Source: Bog-473 sp963763575 (GTDB lineage: Bacteria; Actinomycetota; Acidimicrobiia; Acidimicrobiales; RAAP-2). Taken from it: a stretch of 64,000 nucleotides of DNA. This document shows positions 16,823 to 25,745 of the stretch, in pieces. The stretch covers positions 868,001 to 932,000 of the forward strand of contig CAVXPD010000004.1 in NCBI GenBank assembly GCA_963763575.1. The letters run 5' to 3'. A model generated the notes under the pieces. The model searched no databases. It saw nothing but the letters and a program-made list of their open reading frames with translations, and was not told the DNA's origin. A program made the position numbers and the translations under genes. How positions within the stretch are numbered: the stretch's first letter is position 1; each line of letters begins with the position of its first letter.

Positions 16823-18895
16823 TCAGTACCAGTGGATCGCCGTGAGGATCAGGTCGATCAACTTGATGAAGATGAATGGCGTGATGATCCCGCCGACGCC
16901 GTAGATCCAGACGTTGCGCCTGAGGATCGCGGCGGCGCCCGAGGGCCGCCACTTCACGCCCCGCAGCGCGAGCGGGATCAGCGCGACGATCACCAGCGCG
17001 TTGAAGATCACCGCCGAAAGGACAGCGGAATTCTGGTTGTGCAGCTTCATGATGTTCAGCGCGTTCAGCTGCGGGTATGTCGCCACGAACATGACTGGGA
17101 TGATGGCGAAGTACTTCGCCACGTCGTTGGCTATGGAGAACGTAGTCAGCGAACCCCGCGTAATGAGGAGTTGCTTGCCGATCTCGACGACGTCGATCAG
17201 CTTGGTTGGGTTCGAATCGAGGTCGACCATGTTCCCGGCCTCTTTGGCCGCTGTCGTCCCGGTGTTCATGGCCACGCCGACGTCGGCTTGTGCCAGCGCG
17301 GGAGCATCGTTCGTGCCGTCACCCGTCATGGCGACGAGCTTGCCCCCCTCCTGCTCGGCCTTGATCAGCTCCATCTTGTTCTCGGGGGTCGCCTCGGCCA
17401 GGAAGTCGTCGACGCCCGCCTCCTGCGCGATGGCGGCGGCGGTCAGGGGGTTATCACCCGTGATCATGACGGTGCGGATGCCGGCGGCGCGCAGCTCGGC
17501 GAAGCGCTCCTTGATACCCGTCTTGACGACGTCCTTGAGCTCGATCACGCCAAGGATCTGGGGGCCGTCGGCCACGACGAGCGGGGTGGAGCCGGAGCGG
17601 GCGATGCGATCGACGACCTCCTCGAGGCCGTCGGGAATCGTGCCGCCCTGCTCGACCACCCAGTTGCGTATCGCCTCGGCCGCGCCCTTGCGGATCTCGC
17701 GGCCGTCGACGTTCAAGCCTGACATGCGGGTCGTGGCCGAGAAGGGCACAAACTCATGGGGACCGGAGAGCTCGCGTTCGCGGATGCCGAAGCGATCCTT
17801 CGCCAGGACCACGATCGAGCGCCCTTCGGGCGTCTCGTCGGCGAGGGACGCCAGCTGGGCGGCGTCCGCCACCTCCTCTTCGGTGTGCCCACCGACTGGA
17901 TAGAAGTCCGACGCCATGCGGTTGCCGAGCGTGATCGTCCCCGTCTTGTCGAGCAGCAGCGTCTGCACGTCGCCCGCCGCCTCAACGGCGCGTCCGCTCA
18001 CGGCCAAGACGTTGCGTTGCACCAACCGGTCCATGCCGGCGATGCCGATCGCCGAGAGCAGGGCCCCGATGGTGGTCGGGATGAGGCAGACCAACAGCGA
18101 GACGAGAATGACGACCGACACGGTCGCGCCGGCATAGTGACCGAAGGGCTGAAGCACCACCACGACCGGCAGAAAGATGATCGTGAGCACAGCCAACAAG
18201 ATGGTCAGGGCGATCTCGTTCGGGGTCTTCTGGCGGTTGGCCCCCTCGACGAGCGCGATCATGCGGTCCAAGAAGGTGTGGCCGGGCTCGGCGGTGATCT
18301 CGACGACGATGCGGTCCGACAGCACGGTCGTGCCGCCCGTGACCGCAGAGCGGTCGCCCCCAGACTCGCGGATCACCGGAGCGGACTCGCCGGTGATGGC
18401 AGACTCGTCGACCGAGGCGACGCCCTCGATGATCTCGCCGTCGGAAGGGATGACGTCGCCTGGCTCGCAGACGACCCGATCTCCCTTGTGCAGCTGGGAG
18501 GCGGGCACAACCTCCTCCGAGCCGTCCGAGTTGAGCCGCCGCGCGACCGTCTCCGAGCGCATGCGCCGCAGGGCCAGAGCCTGCGCCTTGCCCCGACCCT
18601 CGGCCATGGCCTCGGCGAAGTTGGCGAACAGTACGGTGGCAAAGAGCCACGCGGTGATCGACCAGTTGAAGAGGTCGGAGTGCGCGAGCGATTCGATGAG
18701 GGTGATGACCGAGCCGATCAGCACCACGAACATGACGGGGTTCTTCACCTGCACGCGAGGGTCGAGCTTGGTGAACGCGCCGACCAGCGCCTCCTTGAGG
18801 ATTTCGCGGTCGAAGAGGCCGCGCGACTCGGCGACGCCGTGAGGTGACGGCGGGTGCTCCGGTGGCTGGGCGGCTGTGGTTTGAGCGAGGGTCAT
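16823..18895 (-). CDS. kdpB: Potassium-transporting P-type ATPase KdpB
   Basis: The 690-residue catalytic subunit that hydrolyses ATP to drive potassium uptake through KdpA. Motifs present are the actuator TGES (168-171), the membrane CLIPTTIGALL region, the phosphorylated D316 in DKTGTIT, TGDNPLTA, and the hinge TGDGTNDAPALAQADVGVAM. Length is normal. ATG 18895 lies 17 bases after the kdpA stop. Nothing unusual is seen in catalytic residues. Confidence 0.97.
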   Translation of the reverse strand: MTLAQTTAAQPPEHPPSPHGVAESRGLFDREILKEALVGAFTKLDPRVQVKNPVMFVVLIGSVITLIESLAHSDLFNWSITAWLFATVLFANFAEAMAEGRGKAQALALRRMRSETVARRLNSDGSEEVVPASQLHKGDRVVCEPGDVIPSDGEIIEGVASVDESAITGESAPVIRESGGDRSAVTGGTTVLSDRIVVEITAEPGHTFLDRMIALVEGANRQKTPNEIALTILLAVLTIIFLPVVVVLQPFGHYAGATVSVVILVSLLVCLIPTTIGALLSAIGIAGMDRLVQRNVLAVSGRAVEAAGDVQTLLLDKTGTITLGNRMASDFYPVGGHTEEEVADAAQLASLADETPEGRSIVVLAKDRFGIRERELSGPHEFVPFSATTRMSGLNVDGREIRKGAAEAIRNWVVEQGGTIPDGLEEVVDRIARSGSTPLVVADGPQILGVIELKDVVKTGIKERFAELRAAGIRTVMITGDNPLTAAAIAQEAGVDDFLAEATPENKMELIKAEQEGGKLVAMTGDGTNDAPALAQADVGVAMNTGTTAAKEAGNMVDLDSNPTKLIDVVEIGKQLLITRGSLTTFSIANDVAKYFAIIPVMFVATYPQLNALNIMKLHNQNSAVLSAVIFNALVIVALIPLALRGVKWRPSGAAAILRRNVWIYGVGGIITPFIFIKLIDLILTAIHWY

Positions 18896-18912
18896 GAAAT
18901 CGTTCGATCCGT

Positions 18913-20604
18913 CTAGAAGAACTGCCCGTGGCTCAGCTGCTCGACGATCGGCCCGAGCGCGACGGCCGGGAAGAAGGTGAGGCCGCCGACGATGATGATC
19001 ACTCCGATCAGCAGCCCGACGAACATGGAGTTGTCGGTTCGGAAGGTGCCGGCACTCGCCGGCACGACGTTCTTCGCCGCCAGGACGCCGCCGAGTGCGA
19101 TCGCCGGGATCATGATCCCGAAGCGGCCGATGAGCATGTCGACTCCGCCGATGACGTTGTAGAACGTGGTGTTCCCTGTGAGGCCGGCAAAGGCCGAGCC
19201 GTTGTTGTTCCCCTGCGAAGTGAGTGCGTAGAGGATCTCGGAGAAGCCGTGCGGCCCGGCGTTGAGGGGACCGGCACGGCCCGCATGAATCGAGACAGCG
19301 ATGCCGGTGAAGATCAGCACGATCATCGGCATGACGAGCGTCCCTAGGCCGGCGAGCTTCACCTCCGTGGCCTGGATCTTCTTCCCGAGGTATTCAGGCG
19401 TCCGGCCCACCATGAGGCCGCCGATGAAGACGGCGAGCACGGCGTAGATCAGGATCGTATACAGGCCGCTGCCGACGCCGCCGGGGGTAACCTCGCCGAT
19501 CATCATCCCTGTGAGGTTCATGCCGCCGCCGATCGGGGTGAACGAGTCGTAGGCTGAATCGGCCGACCCGGTCGACGTCGAGGTCGAGGAGACGCCGAAG
19601 AGCGCCGAAGACGGGACTCCGAAACGGACCTCTTTGCCTACAGTGTTGCCGGTGGGCTGGGAGATGAGGCCGGCATGCTGGACTGCCGGATTGGGCTGGG
19701 TCTCGAACGCCGAGGAAATGGCGACCCAGGTCCCGAACAGGATGAGCATAGCGGTGACAAGGGCAATGCCCTGGCGGACAGAGCCGACCATTTTGCCGAA
19801 GACATAGGTCAGCGAGAAGGGGATCACGAGAAGCAAATAGATCGATAGCCAGTTGGTGACGGCAGTCGGGTTCTCGAACGGGTGAGCGGAGTTGATGTTG
19901 AAGAAGCCTCCGCCGTTGGTGCCAAGCTGTTTGATCGTCTCCATGAAGCCCACTGGGCCTAACGCGATGGTCTGGGAGACGCCGTTCAGGGCGTTGTGGA
20001 TGTTGACTGGTCCACTGAGGGTCTGCACCGCGCCCTCGCCAACGAAGATGATGCCGGCCACGAAGGCGATCGGGAGCAGGACGTAGAGCAGCGCACGGGT
20101 GATGTCCACCCAGAAGTTGCCGACGGTCGGCGAGCCCCTCTTGGAGAAGCCACGCACGATGACCAGCGCCGCCCCGATGCCCACGGCCGGCGTCACGAAC
20201 TGCTGCACGGTCAGTGCGCACATCTGCGAGAGATACGACAGGGTCGTCTCGCCGGCGTAGTTCTGCCAGTTCGTGTTGGTCACGAACGATGTGGCCGTGT
20301 TCCAGGAGAGCCCCTGGCCGACGGCGCCGAAGTGCTCTGGGTTCAGCGGCAGCGACCCTTGCAGACGCAGAATCGCGTACGTGATGGCGATTGAAAGGCC
20401 GGAGAACACCACCACCGAGCCGGCGTAGCGCTTCCAGGACTGCTCGTTGTCGGGACTGGTCCCGAGCATGCGGTAGAGCGGCCGCTCGATGAACGAGAGG
20501 AACGTAATCCGGCCCTCGAAGACGCCGACCATGTAGCCGCCGACGTAGCGCCACGAGAGTCCGAGCGCGACCGCCAGCGTGAAGATGGTCCAGAAGTAGC
20601 CCAT
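18913..20604 (-). CDS. kdpA: Potassium-transporting ATPase subunit KdpA
   Basis: The 563-residue channel-like subunit of the SKT superfamily that binds and conducts potassium. The selectivity-filter-type loops are recognisable: GTNGGGFFN with a following NSAHPFENPT, and QGNNNGSAFAG. About ten transmembrane segments. ATG 20604 lies 13 bases after the kdpF stop. Followed directly by kdpB. Confidence 0.97.
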   Translation of the reverse strand: MGYFWTIFTLAVALGLSWRYVGGYMVGVFEGRITFLSFIERPLYRMLGTSPDNEQSWKRYAGSVVVFSGLSIAITYAILRLQGSLPLNPEHFGAVGQGLSWNTATSFVTNTNWQNYAGETTLSYLSQMCALTVQQFVTPAVGIGAALVIVRGFSKRGSPTVGNFWVDITRALLYVLLPIAFVAGIIFVGEGAVQTLSGPVNIHNALNGVSQTIALGPVGFMETIKQLGTNGGGFFNINSAHPFENPTAVTNWLSIYLLLVIPFSLTYVFGKMVGSVRQGIALVTAMLILFGTWVAISSAFETQPNPAVQHAGLISQPTGNTVGKEVRFGVPSSALFGVSSTSTSTGSADSAYDSFTPIGGGMNLTGMMIGEVTPGGVGSGLYTILIYAVLAVFIGGLMVGRTPEYLGKKIQATEVKLAGLGTLVMPMIVLIFTGIAVSIHAGRAGPLNAGPHGFSEILYALTSQGNNNGSAFAGLTGNTTFYNVIGGVDMLIGRFGIMIPAIALGGVLAAKNVVPASAGTFRTDNSMFVGLLIGVIIIVGGLTFFPAVALGPIVEQLSHGQFF

Positions 20605-20617
20605 TCAGGTCAGACCG

Positions 20618-20707
20618 TCAGAACCACTCGGGCTTGAACATCGCGACCCCGAGGTAGATGAAGACCACGATCGAGACGGCGAGCAGGAGACCTTGGACGG
20701 CGGTCAT
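20618..20707 (-). CDS. kdpF: KdpF, 29-residue membrane peptide
   Basis: A 29-residue single-helix peptide (MTAVQGLLLAVS... ending FKPEWF) of the size and hydropathy of KdpF, which stabilises the Kdp complex. Position directly before kdpA supports the call. Its ATG overlaps the stop of the preceding mini-ORF as ATGA. Confidence 0.88.
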   Translation of the reverse strand: MTAVQGLLLAVSIVVFIYLGVAMFKPEWF

Positions 20708-20787
20708 ACCCGCTCCATGCACCAGATGTAGCCCAGGAACACCGCGATGAACGCAATGAAGCTCAGGATTGCGAGGAAATCAGCCAC
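20704..20787 (-). CDS. 27-residue membrane mini-protein heading the kdp operon
   Basis: GTG 20787 starts a 27-residue ORF (VADFLAILSFIAFIAVF... ending CMERV) that is one hydrophobic helix flanked by charges. Its stop overlaps the kdpF start in ATGA, so translation is coupled. Tiny ORFs at this place occur in other actinobacterial kdp operons, to my knowledge unnamed. It could be an additional subunit or a leader peptide. Confidence 0.6.
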   Translation of the reverse strand: MADFLAILSFIAFIAVFLGYIWCMERV

Positions 20788-20809
20788 GGCGTCATGCTGG
20801 CCGCAGCCG

Positions 20810-20848
20810 TGTCAACTCGATGTCAACGCCGGGCGCTTCTCTGTCAAC
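20810..20848. promoter_or_regulatory. Three helically phased TGTCAAC repeats upstream of kdp
   Basis: Exact TGTCAAC heptamers begin at 20810, 20821 and 20842, that is 11 and 21 bases apart, on one face of the helix (GTTGACA when read in the kdp direction). Direct repeats at ~11-base spacing are the usual operator layout of OmpR/PhoB regulators, the family of KdpE. The GTTGACA units could also include a -35 box for the kdp operon. They lie 23 bases before the first kdp ORF and ~75 bases before the divergent SDR gene. Confidence 0.6.
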
Positions 20849-20922
20849 AAATCATGAACGGGCAGGCGCGGTCGAGTGGTGCCTAAGGTGAACAAGGTCG
20901 CGAACCGAAAGTGGGGTGGATC

Positions 20923-21741
20923 ATGACCTTTGACCTGGAGGGGTGTCGCACGCTGGTCACGGGCGGCTCGTCGGGCATCGGAGCCGGCCTGGCCGAGGCA
21001 CTGGCCGAACGGGGTGCCGTCGTAGGGATCTGCGCGCGGAGGGCGGACCGGCTCTCCGAGGTGGTGGGGCGCTGCATGAAGTACTCGCCCGACAGCCGAA
21101 TGTGGGTTGTCAACCTGGCCGACATCAACGCAGTCGACCAGCTCGCTGTCGACGTCGTCGACGCGTTCGGCGGAGTGGACCTGATAGTCAACAACGCCGG
21201 CATCCCCAAGCGCCGCCACGTTACGGCACTCGACATCGACACGATCACCGCAGTGATGCACGTGAACTACCTCTCGCCCATCCGCCTGACCATGGCCCTC
21301 TTGCCCCAGATGCTCACCCGAGGGTCGGGCACCATCGTAAACGTCTCGTCCGTCGCCGCCACGCTGAGCGCACCCGGCGAAGCCGCCTACGACGCGTCGA
21401 AGGCCGCTCTGACCGCGTTCTCCGAGGCCATGGCCGTCGACCTGTGGGAGACGGGGATCAAGGTGATGGTGGTCTATCCCGGAGTGATCGATACCGAGCT
21501 CTTCCATCTGCCGGACAACGACGTGCCCGACCTCCCCGTCCAGGCGGAGCCGGTGTCCGTCTGCGTCGACGCGATCCTGGCGGGGCTCGACTCCGGCGCC
21601 GCCCAGGTCTACGTGCCCGAGTGGTTCCACGACGTCGCCGCGAACAAGGCGAAAGACGTCGGGAGATACCTCGAGGGGACGGCCGCGTATCTGCGCGACC
21701 AGAAGTCCAAGTCCAAGTCCCAGTCCAAGGCGGATGACTAG
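20923..21741 (+). CDS. Short-chain dehydrogenase/reductase
   Basis: A 272-residue classical SDR. The NAD(P) loop is TGGSSGIGAG, NNAG is present (IVNNAGIPK), the catalytic serine is in VNVSSVAAT and the Tyr-Lys pair in YDASK. An arginine pair after the second strand (ARRADR) favours NADP. The C-terminus ends in a lysine/serine run encoded by AAGTCC repeats. ATG 20923 is chosen; GTG 20911 is in frame. It is the first gene of a co-directional group (SDR, serine hydrolase, ureohydrolase). Substrate unknown. Confidence 0.88.
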   Translation: MTFDLEGCRTLVTGGSSGIGAGLAEALAERGAVVGICARRADRLSEVVGRCMKYSPDSRMWVVNLADINAVDQLAVDVVDAFGGVDLIVNNAGIPKRRHVTALDIDTITAVMHVNYLSPIRLTMALLPQMLTRGSGTIVNVSSVAATLSAPGEAAYDASKAALTAFSEAMAVDLWETGIKVMVVYPGVIDTELFHLPDNDVPDLPVQAEPVSVCVDAILAGLDSGAAQVYVPEWFHDVAANKAKDVGRYLEGTAAYLRDQKSKSKSQSKADD

Positions 21742-21763
21742 CCACAGAAGGGGTGAGGTGCAG

Positions 21764-23002
21764 ATGGCGATGGCAGAGATGAGCGTGAAGGTCGAGCCCG
21801 ACGCCGCAGGGATGCGGGAGGACCGCCTCGAACGGATCACCGAGCACTTCGGCCGCAATTACGTCGATACCGGGAAGATCCCAGGCTGCCAGATCACCGT
21901 GGTGCGGGGCGGCCACGTCGCTTACTACCGCTCTCTCGGCCTGCGAGACCGGGAGCGTGCGCTCCCCATGGCCGACGACACGATCTTCCGCATCTACTCG
22001 ATGACCAAACCGATCGCCTCGGTGGCCCTGATGCAGCTCTACGAGCGCGGCATGTTCCAATTGCTCGACCCCGTCCATCGCTACATTCCCGAGTGGCGGA
22101 CCTTGCAGGTGGGCGAGGTCCAGGACGACGGCTCGGTCACGCTGGTCAAGCCCGGGCGTCCGATGAACATGCGCGACGTCCTCATGCACATGACCGGCCT
22201 CCCCGGCGGCCTCTTCCCAGACAACCCGATCGACGCCGGCTTCGCCGAGGCACGCCAGGCACTCGGCAGCGGGCAGACGCTCGAGAGCGTCACCGCGTTG
22301 CTGGCCCAGCACCCGCTCAAGTTCCATCCGGGCACACGCTGGAACTACGGCCTCTCGACCGACATCGTGGGACGTCTCGTCGAGATCCTCTCTGGTCTGC
22401 GCTTCGACGACTATCTCCGCCGCGAGGTCTTCGAGCCACTTGGCATGGTCGACACCGGCTTCGCCGTGCCCGAGGCGTCGGTGCCCCGCTTCGCGGCCTG
22501 CTACCAGTACCGCCCGGCCAACACGCCCACGCTGATGGAGGGGCCATTTGTCATGGGCTATCTCAAGCCACGGTCCTACCTGTCGGGCGCGGGCGGGCTC
22601 GTCTCGACGACGCACGACTACGTCGCGTTCTGCCAGATGCTGGCGAACGGCGGCCAGCTCGACGGCCGGCGTGTGCTGGGCCGCAAGACCCTCGAGCTGA
22701 TGACGGTCAACCACCTCCCGGGCGGGGCCACGCTGCAGGAGCTCTCCGTCGGCGGCTTCGGCGAAGCAGGCTTCGAGGGTGTGGGATTCGGACTCGGGTT
22801 CGCCGTCGGCCTGGGGCCCGCGGCCACCGCCATGGCGGGCTCGCGTGGCGAGTTCTACTGGGGCGGCGCTGCGAGCACTGCTTTCTGGGTCGACCCGGCC
22901 GAGGACCTCTTCGCGGTGTTCATGACACAGCTCTTCCCCTCCATCGCCTACCCCTTCCGGGCCCAGCTACGCGCCCTCGTGTACCAGGCCATCGACGACT
23001 GA
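21764..23002 (+). CDS. Serine hydrolase of the beta-lactamase/transpeptidase-like family
   Basis: A 412-residue class C beta-lactamase-type fold used by esterases and peptidases. The catalytic SxxK is SMTK (in FRIYSMTKPIASV), the second motif is in WNYGLSTD where the usual Tyr-x-Asn is replaced by Tyr-x-Leu, and the late HTGxG-type strand reads FYWGGAASTAFWVDP. Many esterases of this family (EstB-like) show such drift. No signal peptide, so cytoplasmic esterase is likelier than lactamase. ATG 21764 follows GGGGTGAGG; an in-frame ATG at 21734 overlaps the SDR stop. Its TGA overlaps the next ATG by one base. Confidence 0.85.
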   Translation: MAMAEMSVKVEPDAAGMREDRLERITEHFGRNYVDTGKIPGCQITVVRGGHVAYYRSLGLRDRERALPMADDTIFRIYSMTKPIASVALMQLYERGMFQLLDPVHRYIPEWRTLQVGEVQDDGSVTLVKPGRPMNMRDVLMHMTGLPGGLFPDNPIDAGFAEARQALGSGQTLESVTALLAQHPLKFHPGTRWNYGLSTDIVGRLVEILSGLRFDDYLRREVFEPLGMVDTGFAVPEASVPRFAACYQYRPANTPTLMEGPFVMGYLKPRSYLSGAGGLVSTTHDYVAFCQMLANGGQLDGRRVLGRKTLELMTVNHLPGGATLQELSVGGFGEAGFEGVGFGLGFAVGLGPAATAMAGSRGEFYWGGAASTAFWVDPAEDLFAVFMTQLFPSIAYPFRAQLRALVYQAIDD

Positions 23003-23955
23003 TGCCCGAGGGCGAGCGGCCCCGCGGCCCGGCCGACGCCACGGTCTTCCCGCGTTACGCCGGCCTCGCCACCTTCGCCCGGCTGCCCACGGCACAGGAG
23101 GTGCCGCACTGGGACATCGCAGTCGTCGGCGTCCCGTTCGACGGTGGCACGAGCTACAGGCCCGGGGCCCGCTTCGGTCCCGCCGCGGTGCGGCAGGGCT
23201 CGCGGCTCCTGCGCCCTTATCACCCCGCGTTCGGCGTTCTGCCCTTCGAGCTGGCCCAGGTGGTGGACGCGGGCGACATCAGCTGCACGCCGTTCAGCGC
23301 CGAAGAGGCGGTCACCGAGATCGAGCGCGGCGCCGACGCCCTCTTGGCGGGCGGTGGCCGGCTCGTGGCCGTGGGTGGCGATCACACGATCGCGCTGCCT
23401 CTGCTGCGGGCGACGGCACGCCGCTTCGGCCCACTCGCGCTCGTCCACTTCGACGCGCACCTCGACACATGGGACACCTACTTCGGCCAGCACTACACCC
23501 ACGGCACGCCGTTCCGGCGGGCCTGGGAGGAGGGGTTGCTCCGCCGGGACCACAGCGTGCACGTCGGGCTGCGCGGACCCCTCTACGCCGAGACGGACCT
23601 GGCCGAGGACGCCGGGATGGGCTTCGCGCAGATCACGACCGATCAAGTGGCCGAGCTCGGCGTGCGGGCCGTCGTCGAACACGTCCTGGCTCGGGTCGGC
23701 GATGCGCCCCTCTACGTCTCGGTCGACATCGATGTGCTCGACCCCGCTCACGCGCCCGGCACGGGCACGCCCGAGGCCGGGGGCCTCTCCAGCCGCGAGC
23801 TCCTGTCCGCAGTGCGCGGCCTCCGGTCCGCCCGCATCGTCGGGGCCGACGTGGTCGAGGTCTCGCCAGCGTACGACCACGCGGAGATCACGGCGATCGC
23901 CGCGGCGCACGTGCTGTACGACCTCGTCACGCTCATGGCCCGCCAGCCGGACTGA
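23002..23955 (+). CDS. Ureohydrolase (agmatinase/arginase family)
   Basis: A 317-residue binuclear-manganese hydrolase that releases urea from a guanidino compound. All metal-ligand motifs are visible: GGDHTIALP, FDAHLDTWD and SVDIDVLDPAHAPGTGTPE. The PHW-D entry and FGPAAVRQGS segment resemble agmatinases and guanidinobutyrases more than arginases. The substrate is not fixed by these motifs. ATG 23002 overlaps the TGA of the upstream hydrolase (TGATG), implying coupled translation. Confidence 0.9.
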   Translation: MPEGERPRGPADATVFPRYAGLATFARLPTAQEVPHWDIAVVGVPFDGGTSYRPGARFGPAAVRQGSRLLRPYHPAFGVLPFELAQVVDAGDISCTPFSAEEAVTEIERGADALLAGGGRLVAVGGDHTIALPLLRATARRFGPLALVHFDAHLDTWDTYFGQHYTHGTPFRRAWEEGLLRRDHSVHVGLRGPLYAETDLAEDAGMGFAQITTDQVAELGVRAVVEHVLARVGDAPLYVSVDIDVLDPAHAPGTGTPEAGGLSSRELLSAVRGLRSARIVGADVVEVSPAYDHAEITAIAAAHVLYDLVTLMARQPD

Positions 23956-24086
23956 GGCGGCCGCGTCCGCCGACCGCGACGTCCTGTAACAGTCCATTCA
24001 CAACCGGGAAACCGTCCCCGAACGTTGCCCCCGTAGCGTGCGATTGGCACGACCGCGCGAGGAGGGTCGGTGGATCTGGTGGGGAC

Positions 24087-24947
24087 GTGAAGCGAGACCT
24101 TCTGGTTGGAGTAGCCCAGTGGCTGGCCGCTCCGGGCGATCCCAAGGAAAACCTCTCCGTCGCCCTCGGCATGGTCGAGGGTGCCGCAGCGCGGGGCGTC
24201 GAGCTGCTCGTCCTGCCCGAACTGTGGTCGTGCGGCTACGACCCAGAGACGCTGGGCCGCGACGCCCGCAGAGATGCCGAGCCACGCGACGGACCGCGGA
24301 CGGCCTCGCTCGCCGAAGCCGCGAGCCGCCACGGCCTCTTCCTCGTCGGCAGCGTGCCCGAAATGGATGAGGACGGCTCGGTCCACGACACGGCGCTGGT
24401 GTTCAACCCGCATGGCGGACTTGCCGCCTGGCACCACAAGGCGCACTTGTTCGGGCCAACGTTCGAGCACCGGGTCTTCGCGCCCGGGCACCGGCTGACG
24501 ACGTTCGAGGACCCGACGCTCGGCACGGTGGGTCTCGTCGTCGGGTTCGACGGCGACTTCCCCGAAGTGGCGCGTGCGCTCGCACTCCGGGGAGCGCGCC
24601 TGGTGCTCGCCCCTTCGGCGTACGAGGTGGAGGGCGCGCCGGCGTGGGACCTGCTGCACCCGGCTCTGGCCCTGACGAACAGCCAGTGGTGGGTGCAGGC
24701 CAACCAGGCGGGCTCGCACACCACGTCGACCCTGCTCGGCGCGAGCCGCATCATCGCCCCCACCGGCACCGTGGTGGCCGCCGCCTCCGCGGCCGTGCCG
24801 GGCCGGTCCAGCCCGGCCGAGCTCCTCGTCCACCGGATCGACCTGCATCTGGCGTACCGCCGCGAGGGCGTCGGCGCCCTCCTCGAGGACGAACGCCACC
24901 CCGACCTCTACGCCGACCTCGTCCACCCCGCCGTGACGGCCGGATAG
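24087..24947 (+). CDS. Nitrilase-superfamily protein without the catalytic cysteine
   Basis: A 286-residue carbon-nitrogen hydrolase fold. The catalytic glutamate (E45 in LPELW) and lysine (K118 in WHHKAHLFGP) are in place. Where active members have Cys in a motif like ICYDxRFPE, this protein reads VVGFDGDFPE, giving glycine (GGG codon) at residue 153. The surrounding residues are well conserved, so the frame is sound. It is therefore either catalytically dead, perhaps a binding or regulatory protein, or uses another nucleophile. GTG 24087 follows GGTGGGG. It lies 131 bases after the ureohydrolase gene; amidase and ureohydrolase neighbours recur in polyamine breakdown, but the missing cysteine argues against a plain N-carbamoylputrescine amidase. 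Confidence 0.88.
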   Translation: MKRDLLVGVAQWLAAPGDPKENLSVALGMVEGAAARGVELLVLPELWSCGYDPETLGRDARRDAEPRDGPRTASLAEAASRHGLFLVGSVPEMDEDGSVHDTALVFNPHGGLAAWHHKAHLFGPTFEHRVFAPGHRLTTFEDPTLGTVGLVVGFDGDFPEVARALALRGARLVLAPSAYEVEGAPAWDLLHPALALTNSQWWVQANQAGSHTTSTLLGASRIIAPTGTVVAAASAAVPGRSSPAELLVHRIDLHLAYRREGVGALLEDERHPDLYADLVHPAVTAG

Positions 24948-24988
24948 GCCAGGAGGCCGGACGCCGGACCGTTGCTAGGGTCGCCGCG

Positions 24989-25702
24989 ATGAGGGACACG
25001 GACAGGGCCTCGGTGTCGCTCTACGACGGCCTGCTGACCACCCGCGCCATCCGGCGCTACACAGACGAGAAGATCCCCGACGATGCGCTGCGGGACATCC
25101 TCTTCGCCGCCACCCGCGCGCCGAGTGGGTCGAACCGTCAGCCTTTTCGCTTCATCGTCCTGACGGACGGAGCGGTGGCCGCCGAGGCCAAGCGGCTGAT
25201 CGGTGACACAGCCAAGAGATTCTGGGCGGCAAAACGCGCCGAGGACGGCTACGACAAGGGCTCGGGCGCCGAGGCCACATCGCCGAAGTCGAGGATGGCG
25301 CGAACGATGCAGCACTACGTCGACGACTTCGAGTCGGTCCCCGTGCTCGTACTCGCCTGTTATGTCCCCTACCGTCCCACCACCGACCTGGTCGACGGGG
25401 CCTCGGTCTACCCGGCCTGCCAGAACCTGCTGCTGGCGGCACGCGCCCTCGGCTACGGCGGCGTGCTCACCGGTCTCGGACACATGGCGGCGCCCGAACT
25501 GCGCACGCTGCTGAAGATCCCCGACGGCGTGGAGCTGATGGCGACCATCACGCTCGGCCGGCCACGGGGGAGGCACGGTCCGGTGCGCCGACGCCCGCTC
25601 CCCGAGTTGGTGTACGGCGATCAGTGGGGGCAGCCACCGGGTTGGGCGGTCGACCCGCAGGGCGTGCGACACACCGCCGCGGGGCCGCCCGCCTCCAGCT
25701 AA
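24989..25702 (+). CDS. Nitroreductase family FMN oxidoreductase
   Basis: A 237-residue protein of the nitroreductase fold. The N-terminal FMN-phosphate region is TTRAIRRYTDEKIPDDALRD-like, followed by RAPSGSNRQPFRF, which contacts the flavin. The later SVYPACQNLLLAARALGYG is the typical dimer-helix segment, and GRPRGRHGPVRRRPL closes the fold. Such enzymes reduce nitroaromatics, quinones or enones with NAD(P)H; the natural substrate is not evident. The ATG at 24989 fits the family N-terminus; the frame is open upstream but overlaps the nitrilase-like gene. Confidence 0.85.
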   Translation: MRDTDRASVSLYDGLLTTRAIRRYTDEKIPDDALRDILFAATRAPSGSNRQPFRFIVLTDGAVAAEAKRLIGDTAKRFWAAKRAEDGYDKGSGAEATSPKSRMARTMQHYVDDFESVPVLVLACYVPYRPTTDLVDGASVYPACQNLLLAARALGYGGVLTGLGHMAAPELRTLLKIPDGVELMATITLGRPRGRHGPVRRRPLPELVYGDQWGQPPGWAVDPQGVRHTAAGPPASS

Positions 25703-25745
25703 TACAGTCTCTGGTATAGCGCCTGTCCGCCGAGGAAGGGTGAAA

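Noticed and set aside
21764..23002. True beta-lactamase (resistance gene)
   Set aside because: No signal peptide, the Tyr-x-Asn motif is altered and context is metabolic; an esterase-type family member is more likely.
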